From Cryobacterium frigoriphilum (GTDB lineage: Bacteria; Actinomycetota; Actinomycetes; Actinomycetales; Microbacteriaceae), in contig NZ_SOHE01000069.1 of NCBI RefSeq assembly GCF_004403305.1, forward strand, positions 102,521 to 166,520: DNA of 64,000 nt, read 5' to 3'. Below the pieces are notes generated by a model. The model did not search any database. It was not told where the DNA came from and worked only from the letters and a program-made list of their open reading frames with translations. The stretch's first letter is position 1. Every line of letters starts with the position of its first letter. Made by a program: the position numbers and the translations under genes. This document shows positions 36,908 to 45,218 of this stretch, piece by piece.

Positions 36908-39379
36908 TCACGCAGGAATCACCGGGTCAGGCTTGTCGTGGTGTGCCACAAAACCCTGCTTCGACAAGATGCGCTGGCGCTTGCGATACATACGATCGAA
37001 GACGGGCACCTGGGCATCCCAGTAGTCGTGAACCTGCGAGGCGACGGGGTCGCCGGTAGCCGCGGTTTTTCGCGTGGCTCGCGAGATGCGTCCGATCTGC
37101 TGCACGATCCGCCCTTTGAACGCCATCGGAACGGCGAGAAAAAGGGTGTCGAGGCTCGGCAGATCGAATCCTTCGCCGGCAATCTTGTCGATCGCGACGA
37201 GAATGAACGGATCGGCGGCGGATCGTCCATCGAGCTCGGCGCGGATGCGACGGCGTTCCTTGATCCCGAGCTGGCCGTGCAGCACGAAGACCGCCGCAGC
37301 CTCGGCTCGAAGAAGCTCCGCCAGTTGTTCCACGTGCTCAACCCGGGTGGAGAGAACGAGGCAGTTCCTGCCAGTCTTGCAGGCATTCACAACATCGTCT
37401 GCGATGAGCCGGTTTCGATCGATGTCGGATGCGAGTTCGGTGTAGATCGCCTGGATGTCATCGGCGCCGCTCTCAGCAGTCTCGAACACGGTTTCATGCA
37501 CGATCAGCTCCTTCGCAAACGGTGCGCTGTCGTCGATCGTGTGACGGATGGGGCCGCATTGCATCGTGATGATGTCGTCCATCTGGTCGGCCCGATAGGG
37601 CGTGGCCGTCAGGCCGATCCATCGTTGCACAGCGATTTGTCGGACGGCGGCTTCCGTGGCCGCAGCGCCTAACGCATGGCACTCGTCGACCACTATCAGG
37701 CCGTAGCCGCTGAGGACCGTGGGATCGGCCGCTCGGTGGGCAATGCTCTGCAGCATAACGATGTCGATGATGTGGGTTCTCTTGCGGCGGCCACCCCCAA
37801 GCTGGCCGATTTGGGCCGTGTCGATGTCGAGGAATTCCGCGAGCCGATCACGCCATTGTTGGACCAGTTCTGCGCGGTTGACGACAATTGCGGTCGTCAC
37901 GGCCAGGTTCGCGATCAGTGCGCAGGCAATGACGGTCTTCCCCGAGCCAGGAGGGGCGACCAAGACTCCGGTGTCATGCCGTTGCATCGTAGCGACGGCT
38001 TCGATCTGAGGCGCTGTCAGCTCGCCGCGAAACTCGACGTCGATGGGCTTGGCTTCGGTCAGGTCCGAGACGACCTCAATTTTGATTCCTGCGGACTTCA
38101 TGATCTGCCTGACCGAATCGAGCAGGCCGCGGGGGAGTCGTAGCGTCGTGTCATCGTGTTCAAAACAGTAAACGAAGCGCGGTGTGCCAAAGGTACTGAA
38201 TCGCTGGGCCTGGCGACGATAGAATTCGGGGTTCGCAAGCGAGGCCGCGTGTTTCAGTTCGGCGATAAGGCCCGAGGGAAGACCGAGAGTTGGAATCGAG
38301 AGCACCGAGCTGAGGTTGATCCGAACACTTGTCGGGACGGGTGCTGTGGAATCGATCGGCTGGGCATTGGTGCGCTGCGTCGAGGAAAGTGAGCGTTTTC
38401 GAAGGCCGGAGCTGAGGTCGACAGGCCCCATTCGCACGGGGCGCAGGGTGCTCGCGGCCGTCTCGAGCGCGTCAGTGGACAACCGCACGATGCTGGAGAG
38501 AAACGCAAATTGGTCCTCGAAGGGGAGCCAGGTCTTCGGGTCGACGAAAACCGTTGTCCCGCGTCGTCGGCATGCTCCCTGAAGAGGCAACGCGATGAGG
38601 TTGCCCAATCGCATGCGGCCGGGTGACCGTGTGGGCAGCAGATCCTGCGACGGAAAGAGTCGGTCGTAGCTGGTGAGGCTCATGCCGTTTTGATGGGCCA
38701 TGGCATCGCGCAGCAGAGCGAGTCCCAGACTTCGCGCCAGTTGCGCGGAGACGGCCTGCGCAAAGAACAACCACACATGGGCACCGTCACCGGACCGAGA
38801 GACCTCCGTAGCCGATCCGACGCCGTGACGAGAACAGGCGTCGGCGTAGGCCGCAGCATCCGCTTTCCAGGAACCATCGTCGAAATCACAGACCAACAGC
38901 CGACAGGTGTCGTTGGCCAGCATGGGGTAGAGGCCAGCATGCAGACCGTCACCGCCGCTGCGGCTACCCATCAGATGCGTGGCGATCACCTCATCGGAGA
39001 CGGGAAGGAGATCCTTGGTAGTAACCGCATCGGTGTAGAAGCCACCGCGTACGACGGGACTCCATCCGCTCTTGCCGGTCTTGCTGCTGGTCCACCGGCT
39101 CGCGTAGACATCCGTTCGGCCGGCGAAAAGGTCGCGGAACAGGGCGATCTTGTCTGGTGCCGGAGAGTCCCGCGTGACGGGACGCTGGGGATTATCACCG
39201 ATGCTGGCCCGGTACAGCGTTGAGGCTGGTGTCGCTAACTCGTGCGTCACTACAGTCGCGGCCGTTCGCTGGGCCAGGAGCTCCCGCACGGTGCGGCGCG
39301 CCTGTGCCAATCTGGTTTCGAGTTCGGTGATGCGTCGTTGCATCGCATCAATCTCGGCAGCGAGCTGGTCGGCGTTCAT
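36908..39379 (-). CDS. Archaeo-eukaryotic primase (TOTE-type) fused to SF2 helicase
   Basis: 823 residues from ATG 39379 (GTG 39394 possible). An N-terminal coiled coil of about 35 residues precedes the primase-like domain. This carries the metal motif LLVCDFDDGSW and the SxH-type motif SRSGDGAHVWLFF, both intact. The C-terminal half is a superfamily 2 helicase: Walker A APPGSGKTVIA, VVDECHAL, TATPYR and QQIGRISRATR. This architecture is known from TOTE conflict systems, predicted to act in phage-host or element-host conflict. No dedicated nuclease gene is adjacent. It lies 180 bp from a divergent toxin-antitoxin pair. Confidence 0.85.
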   Translation of the reverse strand: MNADQLAAEIDAMQRRITELETRLAQARRTVRELLAQRTAATVVTHELATPASTLYRASIGDNPQRPVTRDSPAPDKIALFRDLFAGRTDVYASRWTSSKTGKSGWSPVVRGGFYTDAVTTKDLLPVSDEVIATHLMGSRSGGDGLHAGLYPMLANDTCRLLVCDFDDGSWKADAAAYADACSRHGVGSATEVSRSGDGAHVWLFFAQAVSAQLARSLGLALLRDAMAHQNGMSLTSYDRLFPSQDLLPTRSPGRMRLGNLIALPLQGACRRRGTTVFVDPKTWLPFEDQFAFLSSIVRLSTDALETAASTLRPVRMGPVDLSSGLRKRSLSSTQRTNAQPIDSTAPVPTSVRINLSSVLSIPTLGLPSGLIAELKHAASLANPEFYRRQAQRFSTFGTPRFVYCFEHDDTTLRLPRGLLDSVRQIMKSAGIKIEVVSDLTEAKPIDVEFRGELTAPQIEAVATMQRHDTGVLVAPPGSGKTVIACALIANLAVTTAIVVNRAELVQQWRDRLAEFLDIDTAQIGQLGGGRRKRTHIIDIVMLQSIAHRAADPTVLSGYGLIVVDECHALGAAATEAAVRQIAVQRWIGLTATPYRADQMDDIITMQCGPIRHTIDDSAPFAKELIVHETVFETAESGADDIQAIYTELASDIDRNRLIADDVVNACKTGRNCLVLSTRVEHVEQLAELLRAEAAAVFVLHGQLGIKERRRIRAELDGRSAADPFILVAIDKIAGEGFDLPSLDTLFLAVPMAFKGRIVQQIGRISRATRKTAATGDPVASQVHDYWDAQVPVFDRMYRKRQRILSKQGFVAHHDKPDPVIPA

Positions 39380-39559
39380 TCTGACAGTGTGCACGAGCCG
39401 CAGGATTTAAGCGACGACCCGCAATGTCGGTGGTCTCGGTCAGTATGGGTAGACGGTCTGCGGCACCTGTGTCCCGAGGAGCCAGCGTGGGGAGGCAGGT
39501 TTGAGATCGCGTTGGTCTATTTGTCGCACTTGCAGCCGGTCGATGGGATGTGTTAAGTT

Positions 39560-39940
39560 ATGACTGAACGATCGCCCGTTCCACTGCTCCGAAATAGCCG
39601 TGTGGTGCTCGGTATCGTAGGCCCGACCGGCAGATGCCACGCACATGAGTTTCTACGAGGTTTGGATAGCCGGTTCTTGGCGCGATACCAGCGCTATCTT
39701 GAGTACCTTCACGAAGGCATCCCGATCAAGTCCCCCGAGAACTTTCGGAGGTTGAGTTCAGAGCCTTCGCAGGCGATCGTTTATGAAATCAAAGTGGACA
39801 AGTTTCGCCTGTATTTAGTGCGGTTTCGCTCCGTTTGGTACGCCACGCATGGCCGAATGAAGCCCACAGACCATCAGGTCAATCAAGAGGTCCAGAAAGC
39901 ACTCCAGATTTTCTGGGACGGATTTGAAGGAGCCCCGTGA
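39560..39940 (+). CDS. RelE/HigB-superfamily toxin-like protein
   Basis: 126 residues. RYQRYLEYLHEGIPIKSPENFRRL, IVYEIKVDKFRLYLVRF, YATHGRMK and QVNQEVQKALQIFWDGF match the layout of Gp49/HigB-type RelE toxins (substrate-groove strands, then a terminal helix). Base composition is visibly more AT-rich than the flanks. Its stop overlaps the GTG start of an XRE gene by 4 bases, toxin first as in HigBA. Divergent from the primase-helicase gene. Family call is by pattern only. Confidence 0.72.
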   Translation: MTERSPVPLLRNSRVVLGIVGPTGRCHAHEFLRGLDSRFLARYQRYLEYLHEGIPIKSPENFRRLSSEPSQAIVYEIKVDKFRLYLVRFRSVWYATHGRMKPTDHQVNQEVQKALQIFWDGFEGAP

Positions 39941-40230
39941 CGGAACACCCGGTTTTTCCTGTTGGTGACCCCCACTACGACTCAACGTACGCGGAGGAAT
40001 CCGCGATGGTTGATGCAAGTGAGCTCATAGCGTCCGCTCTGGAGCGAAGCGGCATGACCCGGGCAGACCTGGCCCGTGCCCTCGGTGTGAGCAGAAGCGA
40101 GGTGACGGCCCGCCTCGCCGGTGAACGGAATATCACGGTGCGAAAGCTCGCAGCGACGCTGCACGTGCTCGGACTGCGCCTTGAGCTCACAGCGGTCATG
40201 AACCACGATCAGCGGATGCAGAAGACCTGA
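39937..40230 (+). CDS. XRE-family HTH antitoxin (HigA-like)
   Basis: 97 residues from GTG 39937. The HTH is SALERSGMTRADLARALGVS plus RSEVTARLAGERNITVRKLA, in the middle of the protein, as in HigA antitoxins. It forms the second gene of a toxin-first operon and would repress it. It ends 52 bases upstream of the next conserved gene block. Confidence 0.82.
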   Translation: MTEHPVFPVGDPHYDSTYAEESAMVDASELIASALERSGMTRADLARALGVSRSEVTARLAGERNITVRKLAATLHVLGLRLELTAVMNHDQRMQKT

Positions 40231-40282
40231 TTCGGTTTGGCGCTCGTGGGGTGCCGGGCGCACGATCGATAGGCTGGAACCC

Positions 40283-40990
40283 ATGGCCACAGTCATCCTC
40301 GTGCGGCACGGCCGCACCACCGCCAACGCCACCGGAGTGCTCGCCGGGCGCACTCCCGGAATTAGGCTCGATCAGGTCGGGCGTGATCAGGCCGCCCTGC
40401 TGGGCACTCGGCTGGCCGTCGTACCGCTGGTCGGCCTGGTCTCGAGCCCGCTGGAACGCTGCCGTGAGACATCGCAGCTGATTCTCGACCAGCAGTCGGG
40501 CTCGCTCGTGACGCCGGTCGACGACGACCTCACGGAGTGCGATTACGGCGACTGGCAGGGCCGCACCCTCGCGGAACTGAGCACGGAGAAACTCTGGTCG
40601 GTCGTGCAGACGCAACCCTCGGCGGTCGTGTTTCCGGGCGGTGAGTCGATGGCCGGCATGCAGGCCCGCTCGGTTGCCGCGGTTCGCCGCCACGACGCGG
40701 CGTTCGAAGCCGAGCACGGACCCGGCGCGGTCTGGGTGGCGGTGAGTCACGGCGACATCATCAAATCGGTGCTGACCGATGCTCTCGGGATGCACCTGGA
40801 CCTGTTCCAGCGCATCAACGTGGGGCCGGCATCCGTTTCGATCGTGCACTATGGCAGTCAACGGCCGAACGTGTACGCCACCAACACCGACGCCGGCAAC
40901 CTGTCCTGGCTGGCGTCGACCGTGCCCACGACCGAGGCGCCGATCGGTGGCGGTGCCGGGCATCAGGTTGAGCACGCCGCGCGCGCGTAA
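40283..40990 (+). CDS. Histidine phosphatase, MSMEG_4193 family
   Basis: 235 residues. The phosphohistidine motif LVRHGRTTAN, the second catalytic region SSPLERCRET and the C-terminal AVSHGDIIKSV are those of the histidine phosphatase superfamily. In many actinobacteria this gene is followed by a DUF3090 gene and an SCO1664-like gene, exactly as here (9-base gap and 4-base overlap). Its substrate is unknown. It is the first gene of the operon. Confidence 0.92.
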   Translation: MATVILVRHGRTTANATGVLAGRTPGIRLDQVGRDQAALLGTRLAVVPLVGLVSSPLERCRETSQLILDQQSGSLVTPVDDDLTECDYGDWQGRTLAELSTEKLWSVVQTQPSAVVFPGGESMAGMQARSVAAVRRHDAAFEAEHGPGAVWVAVSHGDIIKSVLTDALGMHLDLFQRINVGPASVSIVHYGSQRPNVYATNTDAGNLSWLASTVPTTEAPIGGGAGHQVEHAARA

Positions 40991-40999
40991 AATACCCGC

Positions 41000-41539
41000 A
41001 TGACCTCAATCGTGCACGAGTTCGACTGGCCCGACCGGGTCGTCATCGGAACCATCGGCCTGCCCGGTGAACGCACCTTCTATCTGCAGGTGCGCTCCGG
41101 CTCCCGGCTCGTGAGCATTGCCCTGGAAAAACAGCAGTCCACGCTTTTGTCCAACAGAATCGACGCGGTGCTCGATGAAATGATGTCCACCACGGGCAAC
41201 CCGTTCAGCGTTCCGAGCGGCACTCCGATCGAGCTTGTCGACAATGAACCGCTCGAGCCGGTCGTGGAGCAATTTCGGGCCGGCGACATGGGAGTCGGGT
41301 GGAGTTCCCGAACGGCGCAGTTCATCATCCACGTGCACGCGACTCTCGCCGAGGAAGAAATGGACGTCGCCCCGGCCGAACCGACCGAAAGGCTCGTGCT
41401 GCTCATTCCGGTCGGCACCGCCCGGGCCTTTGCGAAACGCACCCGCGAGGTCGTGGGAGCGGGCCGGCCGATGTGCCCCCTATGCGGCGATCCGATCGAT
41501 GCCGCCGGGCATAGCTGCTCACTTCTCGACTTTCCATGA
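41000..41539 (+). CDS. DUF3090 protein with C-terminal zinc ribbon
   Basis: 179 residues. DRVVIGTIGLPGERTFYLQV at the N-terminus is the DUF3090 signature. The C-terminal MCPLCGDPIDAAGHSC holds two Cys pairs plus a His, a likely zinc ribbon. Function unknown. It overlaps the next gene (ATGA) and follows the phosphatase by 9 bases, so the three products probably act together. Confidence 0.93.
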   Translation: MTSIVHEFDWPDRVVIGTIGLPGERTFYLQVRSGSRLVSIALEKQQSTLLSNRIDAVLDEMMSTTGNPFSVPSGTPIELVDNEPLEPVVEQFRAGDMGVGWSSRTAQFIIHVHATLAEEEMDVAPAEPTERLVLLIPVGTARAFAKRTREVVGAGRPMCPLCGDPIDAAGHSCSLLDFP

Positions 41540-42354
41540 CGACGGATGCCGCGGTGCCGGCCAGCGACGCCGAACGGAACGGTATCGAACCGAGCGGTAT
41601 CGAACCGAGCGGCGAGATCGAGCTGACCGGGCGCATCCGTACGGCGTCGAACGCGACGTTTCTCGGCAGCATCTGCGGCGTCACGGTGGTGTACAAGCCG
41701 ATCGCGGGGGAGCATCCGCTCTGGGACTTTCCCGATGGCAACCTCGCGGGCCGTGAATCCGCGGCCTACCAGGTCTCGGAGGCCCTCGGCTGGAACATCG
41801 TTCCCCGTACCTGGCTGCGCGAGGGCCCGATGGGCCTCGGCATGGTGCAGCTCTGGCAACACGTTGACGCTGAACAGGCCGCCGTCGCCCTGGTCGAGGC
41901 GAACTCCCTGCCCGAAGCCGGCTGGCGTCACGTGTTCGACGGGGTAGACGAGAATGACCGGGCGGTCTCGCTGATTCACGAAGATTCCGCTGCGCTGCGC
42001 CGGATGGCCGTCTTTGACATCATCGTGAACAACGCCGACCGCAAGGGCGACCACATACTGGCGATGCCGAACGGGCATCGGCACGGAGTCGACCACGGAC
42101 TGACCTTCCACACGGAGCACAAGCTGCGCACGGTGCTCTGGGGCTGGATCGGCGCCGACCTGTCCGCCGACGAACTCGCCGGTGTCGACCGCATCAGCAC
42201 CCGACTGTGCGAGGAACTCGGCGACACCCTCGCCGGGCTGCTGACCCCCGCGGAACTCGGCGCCCTCGCCGAGCGCTGCGACCGGTTGCGCGCCGAGGGC
42301 TGGTTTCCGGCGCCACAGGGTGAGATGCCCGCCGTGCCGTGGCCGCTATTCTGA
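41536..42354 (+). CDS. SCO1664-like protein (PI3/4-kinase-like fold)
   Basis: 272 residues. VTVVYKPIAGEHPLWDFPDG, AVFDIIVNNADRKGDH and GVDHGLTFHTEHKLRTVLWGW resemble the Lys, the catalytic NNxDRKxDH loop and the metal-binding D-H-G of atypical (PI3/4-kinase-like) kinases. That it is a kinase is inference. The first 35 residues include a 15-bp duplication (IEPSG repeated, 41581-41610). The stop lies within a 15-bp tandem array that runs towards the MOSC gene. Confidence 0.9.
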   Translation: MTTDAAVPASDAERNGIEPSGIEPSGEIELTGRIRTASNATFLGSICGVTVVYKPIAGEHPLWDFPDGNLAGRESAAYQVSEALGWNIVPRTWLREGPMGLGMVQLWQHVDAEQAAVALVEANSLPEAGWRHVFDGVDENDRAVSLIHEDSAALRRMAVFDIIVNNADRKGDHILAMPNGHRHGVDHGLTFHTEHKLRTVLWGWIGADLSADELAGVDRISTRLCEELGDTLAGLLTPAELGALAERCDRLRAEGWFPAPQGEMPAVPWPLF

Positions 42355-42425
42355 ACCGCGCTGTTGTGAACGACGCTGTTCTGAACCGCGCTGTTCTGAA
42401 CCGCGCTGTCGTGAACGACGCCAAG
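42351..42425. repeat. 15-bp in-frame tandem repeat at a stop/start junction
   Basis: Five units of the type CTGAACCGCGCTGTT or GTGAACGACGCTGTT run from 42351 to 42425. The first unit holds the stop of the SCO1664-like gene. Read in the MOSC frame they give LNRAV and VNDAV pentads, and two units begin with GTG in that frame. See the same arrangement at 49781-49840 and 62465-62505. Confidence 0.85.
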
Positions 42426-42434
42426 CCCTCGGTC

Positions 42435-43196
42435 ATGCGGGTTCGCGAAATCGGCGTCTCGGCGCTCAAGGGCGGCCGGCACAGGCCCCGGACCCGCATC
42501 GCGCTCAGCGCTCTCGGCCCGGTCGGGGACCGCGTTTTCGCCGTCGTCGATCTCGCCGACGGCCGCGTGTTGAAAACGGTGGAGCATCCGTCGCTCGTCG
42601 GCTGCGACGCGCGCTGGCAGTGCGGCGTGCTGTCGATCAGCATCGATGGGCAGCAGATCTCGGGCACTCCGACGACGGATGCCACCCCGCTCACCCTGGA
42701 CTATTGGGGCCGACCGGTCTCGATGCGGAACGTCCGGGGGCCCTGGTCGCCGGCTTTCAGTCGTCTGCTGGGTCGCCCGGTCGCTCTGGCTCGCGTCGAT
42801 TTTCCGGGGGAGGTCGTGTACGGCGACACCGTCACCCTGGCGACGACGAGCTCGCTCGAGCGCCTCGCTCGGGAATCGGGGACCCCCGTCGACCCGCGCC
42901 GGTTTCGGTCTACCTTCACGATCGATACCGGGGAAGCGGATGCCCACCTCGAGGACTGCTGGGCCGGCCGCGAACTCGAGGTTGGCGGCGCCCGGCTGCT
43001 GGTGGGGGCGGGCATCCCGCGCTGCGCGGTGATCGACCTTGACCCGCACACCGGAGCCCGCGGCGCAGGCCTGCTGAAAATACTCGCGGATTACCGCCTC
43101 GACTCGGGCGAGATCATGTTCGGCGTCTACGCCCGGGTCGTTCGCCCGGGACTCGTCGGTCGCGGCGACCCCGTGCGGTTGCTGCCCGCGCCCTGA
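42435..43196 (+). CDS. MOSC-domain protein (MOSC N-terminal barrel plus MOSC)
   Basis: 253 residues from ATG 42435 (MRVREIGVSALKGGRH, the usual N-terminus of this family). In-frame GTGs within the upstream repeat (42339, 42366, 42411) are alternatives. The MOSC domain has DTVTLATTSSLERLA and GAGIPRCAVIDLDPHTG; the Cys is the conserved sulfur-carrying residue of MOSC proteins. It may act in molybdenum-cofactor sulfur transfer or in amidoxime reduction. Probably co-transcribed with the preceding trio. Confidence 0.88.
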   Translation: MRVREIGVSALKGGRHRPRTRIALSALGPVGDRVFAVVDLADGRVLKTVEHPSLVGCDARWQCGVLSISIDGQQISGTPTTDATPLTLDYWGRPVSMRNVRGPWSPAFSRLLGRPVALARVDFPGEVVYGDTVTLATTSSLERLARESGTPVDPRRFRSTFTIDTGEADAHLEDCWAGRELEVGGARLLVGAGIPRCAVIDLDPHTGARGAGLLKILADYRLDSGEIMFGVYARVVRPGLVGRGDPVRLLPAP

Positions 43197-43228
43197 GGCT
43201 CGCCCCAGGCGCGCGCATTCGCCCGCCA

Positions 43229-43312
43229 CCCCGTACCATTCGACGGACATCGCCCGCGAAAACAGCTTGTTCGGGCGCAAACCGGTGCTCAACACCGTCG
43301 AATGGTACGGGG
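43229..43312. repeat. 84-bp nested palindrome with perfect 18-bp arms
   Basis: Arms at 43229-43246 (CCCCGTACCATTCGACGG) and 43295-43312 are perfect inverse complements. The 48-base centre contains a second stem CGCCCG/CGGGCG. It lies in the 188-bp gap after the MOSC gene. No U-tract follows, so a plain intrinsic terminator is not certain. See findings. Confidence 0.85.
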
Positions 43313-43384
43313 CGATCTCGTCAGAAGCTGACGAGTGCGTGACAGGCTGAAGGGTATCTCGCTCACCTCGCTTACTGGAGTCTC

Positions 43385-44491
43385 ATGCCCTTCGCCGACG
43401 AACTCATCGGAGTCCCGACCGCCCACGCGCTGGCTGCGGCCATTCACGCAGCCGCGCCGCGGTCCGATCTCACGGCACTGCACGCCGCCGCGTCGGACCT
43501 CGCTCCGCTCTCGTTGCGAGAGCGGAGCGATCTGCTGCGGGACGCGCTGCTGACCGACCTGCCCGGCGACTACGAGACGTTCGCGGGCATCATCCGCTCG
43601 GCCGAAGCGGGCGCCGCACCGTTCAGCGGCTGGCTGATCTGGCCGGTCACGAGCGCAATCGCCGTCAAGGCCATCGCCGCCGGCACCGATTCCGCCTTCG
43701 ACGACGGCATGCGGATGCTTGCGGCCCTCACTCCACGGCTCACCTCGGAATTCGCCATCCGTTTGCTGCTCGCGCACGATTTCGCTCGGGCGATGTCGAT
43801 CGTGCTCGAGTGGACCTCCTCGACCGATCCGCATGTGCGCCGGCTGGCCTCCGAGGGAACCCGCCCATTTCTGCCGTGGGCGATTCGCGTGCCGGCCATT
43901 CTCGCCGACCCCGCCGCGACCCTGCCGGTGCTGCACGCCCTGTACCGCGACGAGAACGAGGTCGTGCGCCGCTCGGTGGCCAACCACCTCAACGACCTCA
44001 GTCGGCAGCAGCCCGAGCTGGTCGTGGCGACGACCGCCACCTGGCTGGCGGTGCCCGATGCCGACACGGCCGGGCTGGTGCGGCACGCCCTGCGCAGTCT
44101 GGTCAAGAAGGGCAACCCGCAGGCGCTCGCCCAGCAGGGCTTTCATCCGGCCGAAGTGGATGTCGTCGGCCCGGTCCTCGACGCGGCTGCGGTCGCGTTC
44201 GGCGGCGTGATCGGCTTTCGGGTGGGCATCCGCAACGTCGGTGCCGAACCGGCCCGGCTGGCCGTCGATTATGTGATGCACCACCAGAAAGCCAACGGCG
44301 CCCTCACCGGCAAGACCTTCAAGCTCACGACCGTGACGCTCGCGCCGGGGGAGCGCGTCGAGCTCGCCCGGTCGCACTCGTTCCGGGCGATCACGACCCG
44401 GCGTTACCACCCGGGCGCGCACGCACTCGAAGTGCAGGTGAACGGCGTGGTCTCGGGCCGGGTCGAGTTCGAGCTGTTGCCCGCAGGCTGA
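43385..44491 (+). CDS. DNA alkylation repair protein (AlkC/AlkD-like HEAT repeats)
   Basis: 368 residues. The first 250 residues are helical repeats with DFARAMSIVLEWTSSTDPHVRRLASEGTR style HEAT motifs and PWAIRVPAI, typical of AlkC/AlkD 3-methyladenine glycosylases. The C-terminal 100 residues form a beta-rich, Ig-like module (FRVGIRNVGAEPARLAVDYV, FELLPAG), as in the AlkC branch with an added domain. It should remove alkylated purines from DNA. Monocistronic, downstream of the palindrome. Confidence 0.82.
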   Translation: MPFADELIGVPTAHALAAAIHAAAPRSDLTALHAAASDLAPLSLRERSDLLRDALLTDLPGDYETFAGIIRSAEAGAAPFSGWLIWPVTSAIAVKAIAAGTDSAFDDGMRMLAALTPRLTSEFAIRLLLAHDFARAMSIVLEWTSSTDPHVRRLASEGTRPFLPWAIRVPAILADPAATLPVLHALYRDENEVVRRSVANHLNDLSRQQPELVVATTATWLAVPDADTAGLVRHALRSLVKKGNPQALAQQGFHPAEVDVVGPVLDAAAVAFGGVIGFRVGIRNVGAEPARLAVDYVMHHQKANGALTGKTFKLTTVTLAPGERVELARSHSFRAITTRRYHPGAHALEVQVNGVVSGRVEFELLPAG

Positions 44492-44561
44492 CCCGGCGGT
44501 TCGCGTCCGCCGGTGGCGTGGGCACAGCGCCGGGAGCACGTTCGGCAAGTGTCAACTGGCA

Positions 44562-44590
44562 TTGACGTACGACAAGCGTCAACGTATGCT
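44562..44590 (+). promoter_or_regulatory. Sigma-70-type promoter with embedded palindrome
   Basis: TTGACG, a 17-base spacer and TATGCT form a good housekeeping promoter. The -35 hexamer and the spacer contain TTGACG-N9-CGTCAA, an inverted repeat, so a repressor (perhaps the downstream HTH protein) could bind here. The -10 ends 6 bases before ATG 44597, so the transcript is probably leaderless. Confidence 0.7.
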
Positions 44591-44596
44591 GACGCC

Positions 44597-44830
44597 ATGG
44601 TTGATACCCGAACACCCGATCCGAACGACCCGGTCGTGCACCTCGTCGCCCTGCGGGTGGTGGCCGAAGCGCGTCGCGACCTCGATGACCGCGAGTATTT
44701 TCACGTGCTGCAGGCCCGCGCCCTGGGTGTGAGCTGGGAGGGGATCGCATCCGCTCTCGGAGTGTCGCGGCAGGCCGTGCACCGCCGGTTCCGCAGCCGC
44801 ATCGCCGGCGACGCGCTCGCGGGATCGTGA
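44597..44830 (+). CDS. Small HTH protein, 77 residues
   Basis: ATG 44597 is preferred to the longer frame at 44513 because it falls at the predicted transcription start. The helix-turn-helix is EYFHVLQARALGVSWEGIAS followed by LGVSRQAVHRRF, in the C-terminal half. It resembles small actinobacterial helix-turn-helix proteins of the AsnC/sigma-4 type. Four bases separate it from a DUF1801 gene, so the two are an operon. Autoregulation is suggested by the palindrome in its promoter. Confidence 0.8.
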   Translation: MVDTRTPDPNDPVVHLVALRVVAEARRDLDDREYFHVLQARALGVSWEGIASALGVSRQAVHRRFRSRIAGDALAGS

Positions 44831-44834
44831 CCGC

Positions 44835-45218
44835 ATGAGCAACCGTTCGGCCGACGTCGACGCCTTCATGACCGCGCTCGACCACCCCGTGGGCGCCCTC
44901 GTGCAGCAGCTTCGGCTGGCCATTCTGCAGGCGGAACCCGAGCTGACCGAGCACATCAAGTGGAATGCTCCGAGCTTCTGCCGCGGCGGCATCGACCGCG
45001 TCACGTTCAACCTGCGTCCGATCGATCGGGTGCAGCTGATCTTTCACCGCGGGGCCAAACCGATGGCGGATGCGACGCCGTTCCGCTTCGACGACGCCAC
45101 AGGCTTGCTCGTGAAGATCACCGAAGAGCGCGGCCAGGTCGTGTTTTCTGACGCCGCGACTGCGCGCGCGAAACAGCAGGCATTGCTGGTGTTGGTGCAC
45201 GCCTGGATCAACGCCTGA
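44835..45218 (+). CDS. DUF1801 protein
   Basis: 127 residues. LRLAILQAEPELTEHIKWNAPSF, VTFNLRPIDRVQLIFHRGAK and the C-terminal ALLVLVHAWI are typical of the DUF1801 fold. Function is unknown. It follows the small HTH gene by 4 bases. A distant relative at 27273-27710 is in the same fold family but is not a close paralogue. Confidence 0.85.
   Translation: MSNRSADVDAFMTALDHPVGALVQQLRLAILQAEPELTEHIKWNAPSFCRGGIDRVTFNLRPIDRVQLIFHRGAKPMADATPFRFDDATGLLVKITEERGQVVFSDAATARAKQQALLVLVHAWINA

Noticed and set aside
42351..42425. CRISPR-like array
   Set aside because: Units are 15 bp, contiguous and without spacers; the same holds for the other tandem repeats seen.
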